From contig NZ_JAEHJZ010000059.1 of assembly GCF_016469035.1 (NCBI RefSeq), forward strand, positions 1 to 38,273: a DNA stretch of 38,273 bases, given 5' to 3'. A program made the position numbers and the translations under genes. Of this stretch, positions 1-9,357 are shown one piece after another. The notes beneath the pieces were generated by a model. That model worked only from the letters and a program-made list of their open reading frames with translations, was not told the DNA's origin and searched no databases. Source of the stretch: Gelidibacter salicanalis. Its GTDB lineage: Bacteria; Bacteroidota; Bacteroidia; Flavobacteriales; Flavobacteriaceae. Each line of letters opens with the position of its first letter. The stretch's first letter is position 1.

Positions 1-227
1 CCGATAAAGAATTAAGATCGCTGCGCTTATAGTCGCGATAACTATCGGGAAAAGAACAAAGACTTTATTGTAACTAACTGATAAACAGCACTTATTATAA
101 ATTAGATTTGCCCAATCACTCTAAGTGAAATTGGTTTCAAAAACAAGGTGTCATTTTTAAGTTCTCGAACCAGATCATGCTTTAAGGGGGTTTGCAAACT
201 TTTTACCTGTTTTACCGGACGCTGATG
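1..227 (+). repeat. Copy A of a ~225-bp non-coding inverted repeat
   Basis: This stretch is about 80% identical by eye to the reverse complement of 10253-10476. Shared blocks include the outer end CCGATAAAGAATTAAGA, a GGGAAAAGAACAAAGA block, an AAGGTGTCATTTTTAAG block and the inner end TTTACCTGTTTTACCGGAC followed by CTGATG. It begins at the window edge, so it may extend further left. It holds no open reading frame of note. It contains a small inverted core, CGATAACTATCG, of the type seen again near 3950. The two copies point their CCGGAC ends at each other across a 10-kb gene block. Confidence 0.85.
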
Positions 228-279
228 ATTTTTTGGTTTAAAATTCAAAAAACAGGAATTGCTTTAAGCAGTTATGGTA

Positions 280-309
280 TTGATTTTTTTTACTCAAATT
301 GTAACTTTT
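280..309 (+). promoter_or_regulatory. Candidate promoter of the acyl-CoA synthetase gene
   Basis: A TTG at 280-282 is followed after 19 bases by TAACTTTT (302-309). This is one base off the Bacteroidota -7 consensus TAnnTTTG, with the usual -33 spacing. Transcription would start near 316, giving a leader of about 58 nt to the ATG at 374. The match is imperfect, so this is a weak call. Confidence 0.3.
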
Positions 310-373
310 TATACTCCTTGGCATTGCATATGTAATTTATATGCATAATTTTAGTAATTCAAAGTAAATATTT

Positions 374-2071
374 ATGGAAGCTTTAGAATTATACCAACGG
401 GTAGCTCGAGCTATAAAAGAAGGACACTTTGATGGTTTACATGATCTTACCCCTGTAAAACCGAAGTATTTTAATTGGGTTACCGATATTTTTGAGCCAC
501 TTAATGTCGAGCAATACCCCAATGACAACGCTTTGCTATGGAAATACAATCAGCAGCAAGAAGTTTATACTTTTGAACAGATCTCTTCTTTAAGCAACCA
601 GTTCTTGAACTTACTACGAAAGTATGGTATTGCGCAACACGATAAAATATTCATCCAATTACCTCTTGTGCCACCTAATTGGTACGGATATCTGGCATGT
701 ATTAAAGCTGGGATTGTAATCATTCCTGCTTCTACAAGTTTAGAAACACGTGATTTAGAGTTTCGGTTTGAATCCGTGTTTCCTCAAGTAGCTCTGGCCG
801 ATTCTGCAAATGCGATTAAAATTGATGCCGCGGAAAGAACTGTTGGTGGTCGCATAAAATTAAAGATCATAACCGATGGAACCAGAAAAGGATGGGTTTC
901 CATAAATCAGATTCAACTGGAGTCTAAAAATGCCACCGGTGCCAAAACACGTCCTGATGATGATCTATTTTATTTCTTTACATCGGGTACCACGGGGATG
1001 CCTAAAATAGTGGTCCATACACATTACGGCTATCCTACGGGTCACTTAACAACAACGTCTTGGGTTGGTGTGCAACGTGGCGATTTACATTATAATATCT
1101 CACAACCGGGTTGGGCGAAATTTTCTTGGAGTAGTTTTTTTGCACCGTGGAATGTAGGAGCAACTATTCTAGGATATCATTGTGATCGTTTTGTGCCAAA
1201 AGAACAACTACAAACTATTCAAGATTTAAAAGTCAATACTTTTTGCTCTCCTCCTACCTCCTTGAGAATGCTCATTCAGGAAGATTTAGAATCTTATAAC
1301 TTTTCCTTACGGGAGTGTGTTGCTGCGGGCGAACCTTTAAACCCAGAAATTATTGAAGTTTGGAAAAAAGCGACGGGTATTCTTATCCGTGATGGCTATG
1401 GGCAAACCGAGGCCACAGCGTTGGTTGTAAATTTGCCGGGCCAGAAGGTGAAATTTGGGTCAATGGGCAAACCAACGTTTATGTATGATGTTTTGATTGC
1501 GGATGATAATGGCCAAGAAGTGCAAACTTTGGAGGAAGGAAATATTTGCCTCAGGCACCATCGAGATCTGGTCACGGGCGTCTTTAAAACGTATTTAACC
1601 GATCCGGAACGCAATGCTTCGGTTTTTAAATTTGGACTTTATTACACGGGAGACAAAGCCTACAAAGATGAAGAAGGTTATTTATGGTTTGTGGGGCGGG
1701 ACGATGATGTCATTAAAGCCTCTGACTTTAGAGTTGGCCCTTTTGAAGTGGAAAGCATATTACTAGAACATCCTAAGGTATTAGAAACTGCGGTGGTGGC
1801 CAGCCCCCATGTATTGAGAACTAATGCCATCAAGGCTTTTGTGGTTTTGGCAAGTGGAACGGAAGCATCTGAGGCACTGGCAAAAGAACTGTTCCACTAT
1901 TCTGAGGCGCATCTATCACGTTATAAAATTCCCAGAATCATCGAGTTTACTGAAGCGTTACCTAAGACTATTTCGGGAAAAATAAGGCGCGTTGAACTTC
2001 GCGCCCACGAAGCACTGAGCAAACAACAAAAAGAAGTACGTACCAATGAGTATTTTCATGATAAATATTAA
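374..2071 (+). CDS. AMP-forming acyl-CoA synthetase (acetyl/medium-chain type)
   Basis: This enzyme would activate a carboxylic acid with ATP and CoA to an acyl-CoA through an acyl-adenylate, in the cytoplasm. The 565-residue length fits the ANL superfamily. Visible motifs are the phosphate-binding loop FFTSGTTGMPK (201-211), GYGQTEAT (341-348), the ribose-contacting Asp in YYTGD (D427), the hinge GRDDDVIKASDFRVGP (441-456) and the C-terminal lysine in PKTISGKIRR (K536), which is essential for adenylation. The W-rich stretch around QPGWAKFSWSSFF (244-256) resembles the medium-chain (ACSM) and acetyl-CoA synthetase branch, but the substrate cannot be fixed from sequence. It stands alone, with a convergent neighbour 36 bp downstream. 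The ATG at 374 is the first in frame. Confidence 0.88.
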   Translation: MEALELYQRVARAIKEGHFDGLHDLTPVKPKYFNWVTDIFEPLNVEQYPNDNALLWKYNQQQEVYTFEQISSLSNQFLNLLRKYGIAQHDKIFIQLPLVPPNWYGYLACIKAGIVIIPASTSLETRDLEFRFESVFPQVALADSANAIKIDAAERTVGGRIKLKIITDGTRKGWVSINQIQLESKNATGAKTRPDDDLFYFFTSGTTGMPKIVVHTHYGYPTGHLTTTSWVGVQRGDLHYNISQPGWAKFSWSSFFAPWNVGATILGYHCDRFVPKEQLQTIQDLKVNTFCSPPTSLRMLIQEDLESYNFSLRECVAAGEPLNPEIIEVWKKATGILIRDGYGQTEATALVVNLPGQKVKFGSMGKPTFMYDVLIADDNGQEVQTLEEGNICLRHHRDLVTGVFKTYLTDPERNASVFKFGLYYTGDKAYKDEEGYLWFVGRDDDVIKASDFRVGPFEVESILLEHPKVLETAVVASPHVLRTNAIKAFVVLASGTEASEALAKELFHYSEAHLSRYKIPRIIEFTEALPKTISGKIRRVELRAHEALSKQQKEVRTNEYFHDKY

Positions 2072-2107
2072 GTCAACTTTTAGGTAAAAACGGCACTTTG
2101 GTTTTTC

Positions 2108-3421
2108 TCAATTCTTTGAAGTGTTTATGTGTTTCCAAATTTTCGGACTAAAATCATCTTCATACATCAATCTGTTGCTTCGGGTTGGATTGACACGATT
2201 GGTAAGAATAATCAAAAATTGATCATTATCAGGGTTCATAAAGAAAAAAGTCCCGGTATAACCCGTATGGCCAAAATCGTGTTTTTTATAAAACTCATTG
2301 GGTTTTCGTTTATCAAAACCAATGCCACGATAAATTCCTTTTTTGGTCAGTGGCGATTTGGTGAACTTTCTTACCACTTTTGAATTGAGAATTTGTTTAT
2401 CTTGATGTACTCCTTTATTAAGTAGCATTTGGCAAATGACAGAGATGGAAGCGGCATTGGCAAATAAGCCTGCATTTCCTGAAACACCACCCAAGATAGC
2501 AGCAGTTTCATCGTGTACATACCCCTTTAAAGTGTCTTTTCTGAAAAAATTGTCAATCTCGGTCGGTATCACATGTTGTGCAGTTGTCCATTTTAAAGGA
2601 TTATATCCAATTTTCGATATGCCTAACGGACTGAAGTTATCTTTGGCAAGAACGTCCAATGGTCTACCGGTTTTAGCCTCCACCATGTGTTGTACAAGAA
2701 TCAAATTCAAATCGCTGTATAGATAATTACCACGAGGATGGATGCGCGCCAAAGCTATTTCATTTGAAACGGTTTTATAAAATTCTGGATTCAGCCACAT
2801 GTTTTTATAAATCTGAATATAGGTGTCGTTTGGTTCGAAAACGAGATATGTTGAATTGTAAACAATGTTTTTATTCACATACATATTGTCAAATAACTCA
2901 GGATAATCAGAGGATTTTTCCGCACTTAAAAGCGATGAACCATTGGGCGTTGATAACAAGTTTTTATAGAACGTAATTCCTGATTTCAAACCTGAGGTAT
3001 GGGTTAACAATTCAAAAAGGGTTAAATCGGCAATGGCTGTATATTTATAAGTGTTGACCACGTCACCCAATTTATCGTCTAAATCTATTTTACCATCGCT
3101 AACCAAACGCATTGCTACGAGGGTGGCTCCCAAAACTTTGGACATAGAGGCTAAATCATACACGTCATCTGTTGTAACCGGTTGTTGTTTTGAATAATCA
3201 TGATACCCATAATTTTTCATAATAAAAATAGAATCTTTATGACCCACCACAACTTGAGCCCCAGGAAAAAAACCTTTTTCGAGTGCATTGATCATCATGG
3301 AATCTATGTAGACTTCATTTTGCCTTGTGTCGAAAGTGTTTTTTGAATGTTTTAGAGATTTGCAGCCTATCTGAGAACCGATCAAAAAAACAAGTACCAT
3401 ACCAATTCCTATTTTTTTCAT
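2108..3421 (-). CDS. Serine hydrolase of the beta-lactamase/DD-peptidase family, lipoprotein
   Basis: This is a 437-residue exported penicillin-binding-fold hydrolase. Residues 1-20 form a lipoprotein signal ending in IGC (C20), so the protein is probably anchored in the outer or inner membrane. The three active-site motifs of the class C beta-lactamase/esterase group are present: SMSK (S92, K95), YSD (Y235) and HTG (385-387). Family members include beta-lactamases, D-aminopeptidases, esterases and cell-wall recycling enzymes, and the substrate is not readable here. Some homologous domains are fused to GH3 beta-N-acetylglucosaminidases, which would suggest a peptidoglycan substrate, but no such domain is present. 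The gene converges on the acyl-CoA synthetase and seems monocistronic. Confidence 0.82.
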   Translation of the reverse strand: MKKIGIGMVLVFLIGSQIGCKSLKHSKNTFDTRQNEVYIDSMMINALEKGFFPGAQVVVGHKDSIFIMKNYGYHDYSKQQPVTTDDVYDLASMSKVLGATLVAMRLVSDGKIDLDDKLGDVVNTYKYTAIADLTLFELLTHTSGLKSGITFYKNLLSTPNGSSLLSAEKSSDYPELFDNMYVNKNIVYNSTYLVFEPNDTYIQIYKNMWLNPEFYKTVSNEIALARIHPRGNYLYSDLNLILVQHMVEAKTGRPLDVLAKDNFSPLGISKIGYNPLKWTTAQHVIPTEIDNFFRKDTLKGYVHDETAAILGGVSGNAGLFANAASISVICQMLLNKGVHQDKQILNSKVVRKFTKSPLTKKGIYRGIGFDKRKPNEFYKKHDFGHTGYTGTFFFMNPDNDQFLIILTNRVNPTRSNRLMYEDDFSPKIWKHINTSKN

Positions 3422-3814
3422 TTTGTGGGGATTTAATCTTGAGTTTTGACCAGGAATAAGTGGGTTATTATCGGTCTTAAATTGAGTTTATTAATTTTTT
3501 CACAGTGTTAGAATTCCAAAGCACCAAAGTTCTTCATTACAGTGTTTTATGTCTTAGTCGTTTAGAAAAGAAAGGTGATTAATTTTTTAAAATTATCTTT
3601 CACTATCGGCTAAATTTGTTCAGCGCATGAAGTGAACACTTATTATTTTAAATCATCGGAATCTAATTTAATGTGTTGAAGAGCTTCTCAACACTATGAT
3701 GAGATAGTTTCTTATGATACTTATTTCGAATTTTATTTTTAGGCTTCCATAAACCACTATGGATTTCAAATCCATTGTTTTAAAGAAAAGAATGAAATTC
3801 TTTTCTGAGAATAG

Positions 3815-3900
3815 TTTGTCATTCCGAATGAGGCACGAAGAGGAATCTCAATATTATAAGATTTCTCGTCACTCGTTCCTCGCTCTGTCGAAATGACAAA
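3815..3900. repeat. Imperfect palindromic intergenic repeat (REP-like)
   Basis: The ends TTTGTCATTCCGA and TCGAAATGACAAA are near-perfect reverse complements. Between them the arms GAGGCACGAAGAGGAATCT and AGATTTCTCGTCACTCGTTCCTC-type sequence pair partially, so the whole 86 bp can fold into one long hairpin. Sequences of the form GTCATTCCGA...TCGGAATGAC are a familiar class of intergenic repeat in Bacteroidota. It lies 139 bp downstream of the minus-strand gene ending at 4039. Confidence 0.7.
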
Positions 3901-3942
3901 ATACCCTTAACAATTTATAGAAACTAAAGTAACTGCAATGAA

Positions 3943-3958
3943 TCCCGATAGCTCGGGA
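3943..3958. repeat. Short TCCCGA/TCGGGA hairpin
   Basis: TCCCGA (3943-3948), loop TAGC, then TCGGGA (3953-3958), directly followed by an AGCAGGGTTTTT run. Related cores (CGATAACTATCGGGA and TCCCGCTATCGGGA) occur inside both copies of the large inverted repeat. It is either a mobile hairpin family or a weak terminator. Confidence 0.45.
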
Positions 3959-4038
3959 GCAGGGTTTTTACCTTTAACTAGATAATAAAAAATGTGCGCT
4001 ATAGCCTTGCCATACCGCACATTAATGCTATTTAATTT

Positions 4039-4860
4039 TTATTTTCTTTCAGAAACTTTAACATCACCACTAATTCCGCTTAAATCCGCACGGTAAATCC
4101 AAATTTCAGTCTCGCCCCCATCAGTAACAGCCATCCAGTCGTTTAAGAAGGTCTTCCAACTACCGGCACCGTGAACCGTTTCATATTTTTCAACAAAATT
4201 GTTATTCCGACTTAGCCAAGCCGATTTATCGAAGAATGAAATTACTGCCATGTCCCGTCCTTCTTTGGTACTTGAAAATTCATTAGTATAGATCCCGTAA
4301 GTTTCATCAGGACTTTTATCAGCATATACTTTAGTTATTTTTTCAACTAATTTTTTAGCGTCCTCCATTTTGCCGCGTTTAACATCCCAATAATCCACCT
4401 CCATATTTTTTATGGTGAAATCTTTTGAGAACCTGGACAGATCAGATTCAAAGCGCCAATAACTCTGAACACCACTTCCTACCGTTGTATATGCCGCTAC
4501 ATTAGTGTTCCAATCTGCGTCATGGCTTTCTTTTTGAGCAGGTCTACCGTCTAAAGAACTCCATGGAAATGGTCCCATATTCCAAACATAATTCCCTGTA
4601 TTAGGCCCGTTGGAAATCCAATACACACGTACGCCATAAGGTCCGTCTCCGTGGTATTTTTTGTTGTGTGCCATAACCCCTTCTTCAAATTGGGTTATTT
4701 GCGCTGGGTTGGCTATTAACAATGCATTTTCGAATATGGCGTACTCAGTGCTATTTTGCGATAGTGCCAAAAACGGCAGCAAAAGCATAATAAAGATTAA
4801 TTTTTTACTCACGCTCCAAATTTTGCTTTGGCGTTCGTGATTCTTCCTTGAAAAATTCAT
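4039..4860 (-). CDS. Secreted protein of unknown function
   Basis: The protein has 273 residues and I do not recognise its family. The N-terminus carries a hydrophobic signal segment (LIFIMLLLPFLALSQ, about 21-35) ending in a plausible signal-peptidase site, so it is exported. The polar N-terminal extension of about 19 residues is unusually long; a GTG at residue 17 is an alternative start that would give a normal signal peptide. The mature part has two alpha/beta halves (about 40-150 and 160-260) rich in aromatic residues. Their rhythm (strand, helix, VISFFDKSAWLSR-type strand) recalls dimeric alpha-beta barrel domains, but this is only an impression. It is 72 bp downstream of the tandem SnoaL-like gene on the same strand and probably shares its transcript. 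Confidence 0.75.
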   Translation of the reverse strand: MNFSRKNHERQSKIWSVSKKLIFIMLLLPFLALSQNSTEYAIFENALLIANPAQITQFEEGVMAHNKKYHGDGPYGVRVYWISNGPNTGNYVWNMGPFPWSSLDGRPAQKESHDADWNTNVAAYTTVGSGVQSYWRFESDLSRFSKDFTIKNMEVDYWDVKRGKMEDAKKLVEKITKVYADKSPDETYGIYTNEFSSTKEGRDMAVISFFDKSAWLSRNNNFVEKYETVHGAGSWKTFLNDWMAVTDGGETEIWIYRADLSGISGDVKVSERK

Positions 4861-4932
4861 AATGTTTGATTTGTGTTCATCATTGACGAACTGATTAGAA
4901 TAGACTTGTTTTATTTACAATTGTTAGACTCT

Positions 4933-5865
4933 TTAGTCCAATAATTTTGCGTTATAATACGCTGTTTCTGAAGTTATTTTTCCTTCTTTATTGAAATCCA
5001 TTAGATAATGAATGGGTAGAATAATAGCTTTTTTGTCCGCTTTGCGGATTAAATTTATATTCCACCACGATTGTACCACACGGGCGTCTCCCATTTCATA
5101 ATGTAAATAGTCAGGATAGCCTACCATATCGATGCTGGTAACTTCAAATTTGTCTAAAATTTGTTTGTCCACGACTTTCTGTTCCTCCAAAGAAACACTC
5201 TCAAACGTTGGAGAGCTCGAGTCCAGGAAGCGTACGTCTTCATCATAAAAACTGTACGTTTTGTCCCAATCGTTGTTTTCCATGGCATACATCAATTTCC
5301 TAACGGTATTGATGTTTTCATGATGGTTGTAAATAGTGCCATTAGTTCTATCGGCGAAGCTTGCCCTGATTTCGTCTATAACACCTTCATTATCATAACC
5401 AATAATGGTTTTGATCTTATTGTCTTTGGTAAGGGTGTATAATCTATGCGCTGCGGCATCAATTTTAACCCCGGTGTTTTTTTGTACCCCTTTCATTATG
5501 TTCCAAGTTTGTACCCAAACCTCTTTATCGGGATTGTCTTTTTTATATTCAATGGCATCAGCGTAAGATCCTGGATAGGTTTCTATAGCGTAATAGTCTA
5601 GCTGATCATGATACACCATTTGGTTGTTAAGAAATGCTTCTTTGTCCCTTCCCTTATCATTTTGGTTATTGGAGGTTCCGTTATAAGCTTTAAAATCGTC
5701 AGTTAAATAACTCCCCATTTTAGATCTATCTCCAGCAACGGAGGCTTTTACAAATTGATCAACAACATCTATTGTAGGATGTTCCATATAAACGGTTCCA
5801 TTATTTTTTTGTGCGTAGCCAATAAACACTGATAGCAAGAGTACTACAAGAATTGTTTTTTTCAT
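4933..5865 (-). CDS. Secreted tandem SnoaL/NTF2-like protein
   Basis: This is a 310-residue exported protein if translation starts at the ATG at 5865, which gives a textbook signal peptide (MKKTILVVLLLSVFIGYAQ). An ATG at 5889 would add eight polar residues and is less likely. Two NTF2/SnoaL-like repeats are visible. The first starts near TIDVVDQFVKASVAGDRSKM and the second near NINTVRKLMYAMENNDWDKT, each with the family's pattern of a helix followed by FY/YLTDDFxA-type strands. SnoaL-like folds serve as enzymes or ligand-binding modules, and no catalytic set is identifiable. It is divergent from the propeller sensor kinase across a 452-bp gap and upstream of the unknown secreted protein. Confidence 0.75.
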   Translation of the reverse strand: MKKTILVVLLLSVFIGYAQKNNGTVYMEHPTIDVVDQFVKASVAGDRSKMGSYLTDDFKAYNGTSNNQNDKGRDKEAFLNNQMVYHDQLDYYAIETYPGSYADAIEYKKDNPDKEVWVQTWNIMKGVQKNTGVKIDAAAHRLYTLTKDNKIKTIIGYDNEGVIDEIRASFADRTNGTIYNHHENINTVRKLMYAMENNDWDKTYSFYDEDVRFLDSSSPTFESVSLEEQKVVDKQILDKFEVTSIDMVGYPDYLHYEMGDARVVQSWWNINLIRKADKKAIILPIHYLMDFNKEGKITSETAYYNAKLLD

Positions 5866-6239
5866 AATATTTGGTTTTGTGTCCGTCATAGACGTACGGG
5901 TTAGTATTGCATTGTTTGTCTTAGTTGTTCAACTCCAACTTTATCAATTGAATGGTTTTTGTTTTATGTGGGTAGAAACAGATGACATTTGTTTCTTTTC
6001 CCCACAATGGCGGGCTATTATGTGTATTTGATGAAATAATTGATTTCCGTTTTTCATAATAATTGTATGGATTAGGACAACTTTCAAAAGTGTAAGCCAT
6101 TTTGAAGCTGAGTGTTTTATGCTATCAATTATTATAAGCCAAATCAGGTTCTAGGGGAAGTGTGTTCGATTAATTAAAAAGTGTGATTTACAGCAACTGT
6201 TTAATGACTACTAAATTAGGATGTATAATCCTCATTGTC

Positions 6240-6259
6240 AATCACATATTAATGTGGTT
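6240..6259. promoter_or_regulatory. Operator-like palindrome upstream of the sensor kinase
   Basis: The arms AATCACAT (6240-6247) and ATGTGGTT (6252-6259) flank a 4-bp spacer and are 7/8 complementary. The same two arms recur, in reverse orientation, at 9358-9377 just upstream of the response-regulator gene. The site covers the expected -33 region of the kinase promoter. A NarL/LuxR-type regulator binding site is the natural reading, with autoregulation by the pair encoded here. Confidence 0.5.
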
Positions 6260-6276
6260 TTAACCCTATCTTTTTG

Positions 6277-6284
6277 TATATTTG
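6277..6284 (+). promoter_or_regulatory. Promoter -7 box of the sensor kinase gene
   Basis: TATATTTG is a perfect match to the Bacteroidota -7 consensus TAnnTTTG. The predicted transcription start near 6291 leaves a leader of about 27 nt before the TTG start codon at 6318. No TTTG-like -33 element is evident at 19-21 bp, where the operator-like palindrome lies instead. This suggests activator dependence. Confidence 0.5.
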
Positions 6285-6317
6285 AGAGTTACCTAATACT
6301 ATGCACCCTTAAAAGCT

Positions 6318-9300
6318 TTGAAACCTCTTGTAAAGAAAATAGCTTTTGTTACTCTTATTTATTTGCTTCTTGTAAATAATGTGCTCATTGCGCAGAATCC
6401 TTCACAAATAGATGTCCTCACTACTGAACAAGGTTTAATCTTTAGAGATGTTACCTCCATTACACAAGACCATAACGACGCCATGTGGTTTGGTACAGAC
6501 CTCGGTTTGGTACGTTATGATGGCTATCATTTTAAGGTCTACAATTCTGATAAGAGCAATCCGTTTTATATTGAAAAAGAATTTATTACAGGAGAATTGG
6601 TTTTTGATGAGACTACCAATGAATTATGGTATATGGCGAATGAAAACCTGTTTAAAATTCAATTAACTACTGATGAAGTCATTGCGTTTGGCAAGACAGA
6701 TAATTTAAAGGGAAACGTCTTACGGTTATTAAAAGATTTAGAAAATAATATTTGGGTTATTACGGATGATTTTTTAACTGCTAGGCATGGGCAAGCAAAA
6801 CAATACCTCCAAAAATTAGTAAACGGAACATTTGATGTGAAGTATGCCATACCTAGAAATAAACATCCCTATAGTAGATTGATCAGCGATAAAAATGGTG
6901 ATCTTTTATGGAGTACACCCTTAGAAAGTTTGAAATTTGATACCAAGGGCAATTTATTAAAGACCTTTAATTTTTCAACCTTTCAATGGCATGGAAATGA
7001 GTTGCAATTTACAGTATCCTTCTATGATAGTCAGAATACGCACTACTACTTTCCACAGAAGGAACGCGGTGTTTTTAGTTTAAACGAAACAGATTTATCT
7101 TCAAAACGCGTTTTTGATATCGTGCATCAATTTTATTATGGTATAGAAGATTATCAAAAACACCTCTGGTTTGCCAGTAACAAAGAATTGATTCGTATGA
7201 GTCCGGATGGTAAATTCACGGACTATACTGCGCAATTGCAGGCTCGTTTTGAATATACCAAAATCAATGACCTTTTTATAGATGTCAACAAACTGCTTTG
7301 GGTAGCAACTGATAACGGCTTATTTAAAATACGCATTGGAGAAGAGTTATTTACACCACTCTTTAAATCGAATAGTGAAGGTTGGGGCCATACGATGCGG
7401 GGCATTTTTGAAGATGCCAACGGAACCATATTTGCGAAATGTGAAAGCAAAAACAAGCTTATTTATAAAACAATTACAGGAAAGATTGATACCCTAACCA
7501 TTCAACTTGACCCTTTGTCATTAGAGGGGTTGCAGTACACCGCTAATTTTTATGTTCTAGATGGTAAAAAGCAGAATGTGTTTACCCTTGGAGAAAATTT
7601 ATTGAAAATAAATTTAAAAAATGGCGCCACAAAAAGCTATGAAGAATTTAGACCCAATGTCACCTTTAAAGAACACAACCCATTAATTAAGCTCAAGGAT
7701 GGAAGATTACTGTTTGGCCAAAGCCTCTCAAGACTGGTACTTTTTGATCCTGACACCGAGACAAGTGAACCTGTTTTTAAAGACTTCAATAATGAAACTG
7801 ATATTGCCGACTTTACTTATTTTAAGGAAAGTGTCTCCGATAGTATGTTCTGGATTGGAACCCGAAATGATGGCTTGTTAAAAGTGCATCTTAGCGGCCG
7901 TATTGAAACCCAATACACTACAAATTCGCAACCAAATATCTCTAGAAATTTTGTCCTGGTTATTGAAGAAGAACCCAATGGAAGCCTGTGGGTAGGAACC
8001 TACGGTGGCGGTTTGAACTTTATTTCTGAAGATGGCCAAACAGCGAAAGTCTATACCAAATATCAAGGGTTGCCCGATGAGAATATTGTGGGCATTTTAA
8101 CTGATGCTCAAAACAACCTCTGGATCAGTACTTACAATGGCTTGTCGCATTTTGATAAAAAGTCTGAAATCTTTCAGAATTTTTACACTGAAGATGGTCT
8201 CTCGCATTTTGAGTTTAACTATACCTCGTTCTTTAAGGATAGCCAAGACAATTTCTACTTTGGAGGCATGAACGGACTTAACCAGTTCAAACCTACAGAG
8301 GTATTAAAATATTCAGAACCACCAACCTTGCGTCTCTTGGGCATTGCAGGGTATAATAGCAAAGACCGAAAGGGCTTCAGTACAGATTATAGTCAAACAG
8401 AATTTACATCATTAGAGGTGTCGCCTTACGATCAGTATTTTGAAATCAATTGGACAATGCCAAGTTATTTTCAGAATCAAAAACACACCTATAGCACGAA
8501 GTTGGAAGGTTTTGAAGACCGTTGGTTTTATCGTGGCAATGTGGCGTCTCTGCGTTACAACCAATTACCAGCAGGTAATTATGTGCTAAAAATTAAAGGC
8601 AAGGATTCTCGAGGCAATGAGAGTGCGGCCATGTTATCCATTCCAATACACGTAGGTCAAATATTTTATAAAAAATTGTGGTTTATAATGCTTGTCATGT
8701 TGGTAATGGTGGGATTTATGTATGCTATTTTCAGATATCGATTTCAACAAGCCCTAGCTATGGAACGGCTGCGCACTAAAATATCGAGCGATTTACATGA
8801 TGATGTTGGCTCCCTGCTTTCAGGATTGGCCATGCAAACAGAGCTCATGGAAATGAATGCCAGTGAAGCAGATAAATTTAAACTCCAAAAGATTGCCAGC
8901 ATCAGTAGAAATGCCATTTCTCAAATGCGCGACTTGGTTTGGAGTATTGATAGCAGACGCGAAACTGTAAAAGACTTGATAGAGCGTATGCACGAATTAG
9001 CTGAAGAATTGTTATTGCCAAAAAACATTTCATTTCAAATTGACAGTAGCAGCGTTAGGCATCCTAACAGAAAGCTGTCAGCGCAAACCAAACAGAACCT
9101 TTTTATGATCTATAAAGAAGCGATTACCAATATTTTAAGACATTCTGATGCCACACGGTTAGCCGCCAGTATTATAAACCAACCAAATGGATGCGACATT
9201 GTTATTAAAGATAATGGCAGTCTTAAAAAGTCCTATAAATCGACGGGGTTTGGATTGGCTAATATGGCCCTGAGAGCTGAAAAACTTAAAGGCAAGATTC

Positions 9301-9356
9301 ATTTTAAAAAAGAAAGTGGCTTTACGGTTCATTTACATCTCCCCTTTCATTTGTAA
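6318..9356 (+). CDS. Propeller-type sensor histidine kinase (periplasmic sensor, HisKA_3)
   Basis: This 1012-residue membrane sensor should phosphorylate the response regulator encoded next door. A signal peptide (about 1-25, ending VLIAQ) is followed by a long periplasmic region of two-component-regulator propeller blades (about 30-690, repeats such as DLGLVRYDGYHFKVY and NGLSHFDKKSEIF), a Y_Y_Y domain (about 700-775) and one membrane helix (about 785-805). The cytoplasmic part has a HisKA_3 box SSDLHDDVGSLLSG with phospho-acceptor His827, then a HATPase_c domain with N-box Asn938, DNG (965-967) and GFGLANM. Unlike SusR-type hybrids it has no receiver or AraC domain. The start is TTG: an in-frame stop lies eight codons upstream, no ATG lies between, and the promoter at 6277 fits this start. 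The input ligand is unknown. Confidence 0.9.
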   Translation: MKPLVKKIAFVTLIYLLLVNNVLIAQNPSQIDVLTTEQGLIFRDVTSITQDHNDAMWFGTDLGLVRYDGYHFKVYNSDKSNPFYIEKEFITGELVFDETTNELWYMANENLFKIQLTTDEVIAFGKTDNLKGNVLRLLKDLENNIWVITDDFLTARHGQAKQYLQKLVNGTFDVKYAIPRNKHPYSRLISDKNGDLLWSTPLESLKFDTKGNLLKTFNFSTFQWHGNELQFTVSFYDSQNTHYYFPQKERGVFSLNETDLSSKRVFDIVHQFYYGIEDYQKHLWFASNKELIRMSPDGKFTDYTAQLQARFEYTKINDLFIDVNKLLWVATDNGLFKIRIGEELFTPLFKSNSEGWGHTMRGIFEDANGTIFAKCESKNKLIYKTITGKIDTLTIQLDPLSLEGLQYTANFYVLDGKKQNVFTLGENLLKINLKNGATKSYEEFRPNVTFKEHNPLIKLKDGRLLFGQSLSRLVLFDPDTETSEPVFKDFNNETDIADFTYFKESVSDSMFWIGTRNDGLLKVHLSGRIETQYTTNSQPNISRNFVLVIEEEPNGSLWVGTYGGGLNFISEDGQTAKVYTKYQGLPDENIVGILTDAQNNLWISTYNGLSHFDKKSEIFQNFYTEDGLSHFEFNYTSFFKDSQDNFYFGGMNGLNQFKPTEVLKYSEPPTLRLLGIAGYNSKDRKGFSTDYSQTEFTSLEVSPYDQYFEINWTMPSYFQNQKHTYSTKLEGFEDRWFYRGNVASLRYNQLPAGNYVLKIKGKDSRGNESAAMLSIPIHVGQIFYKKLWFIMLVMLVMVGFMYAIFRYRFQQALAMERLRTKISSDLHDDVGSLLSGLAMQTELMEMNASEADKFKLQKIASISRNAISQMRDLVWSIDSRRETVKDLIERMHELAEELLLPKNISFQIDSSSVRHPNRKLSAQTKQNLFMIYKEAITNILRHSDATRLAASIINQPNGCDIVIKDNGSLKKSYKSTGFGLANMALRAEKLKGKIHFKKESGFTVHLHLPFHL

Positions 9357-9357
9357 G

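Larger units (their letters stand above)
3422..4038. other. Gene-free gap with hairpin repeats
   Basis: I see no coding region in this 617-bp stretch between two minus-strand genes. It is AT-rich and holds the 86-bp palindrome-like repeat at 3815-3900 and the small hairpin at 3943-3958. The promoter of the serine hydrolase should lie in its first 100-150 bases, but no clear TAnnTTTG box was found there. Confidence 0.6.
5866..6317. other. Divergent intergenic region with kinase promoter and operator
   Basis: This gap separates the minus-strand SnoaL-like gene from the plus-strand sensor kinase. It contains the operator-like palindrome 6240-6259, a GTGTGATT half-site near 6180-6187, and a perfect TAnnTTTG box at 6277-6284. 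I saw no clear promoter for the minus-strand gene and no coding sequence. Confidence 0.6.

Noticed and set aside
5866-5889. Upstream ATG of the SnoaL-like gene
   Set aside because: It would place eight polar residues before an otherwise standard signal peptide starting at 5865.
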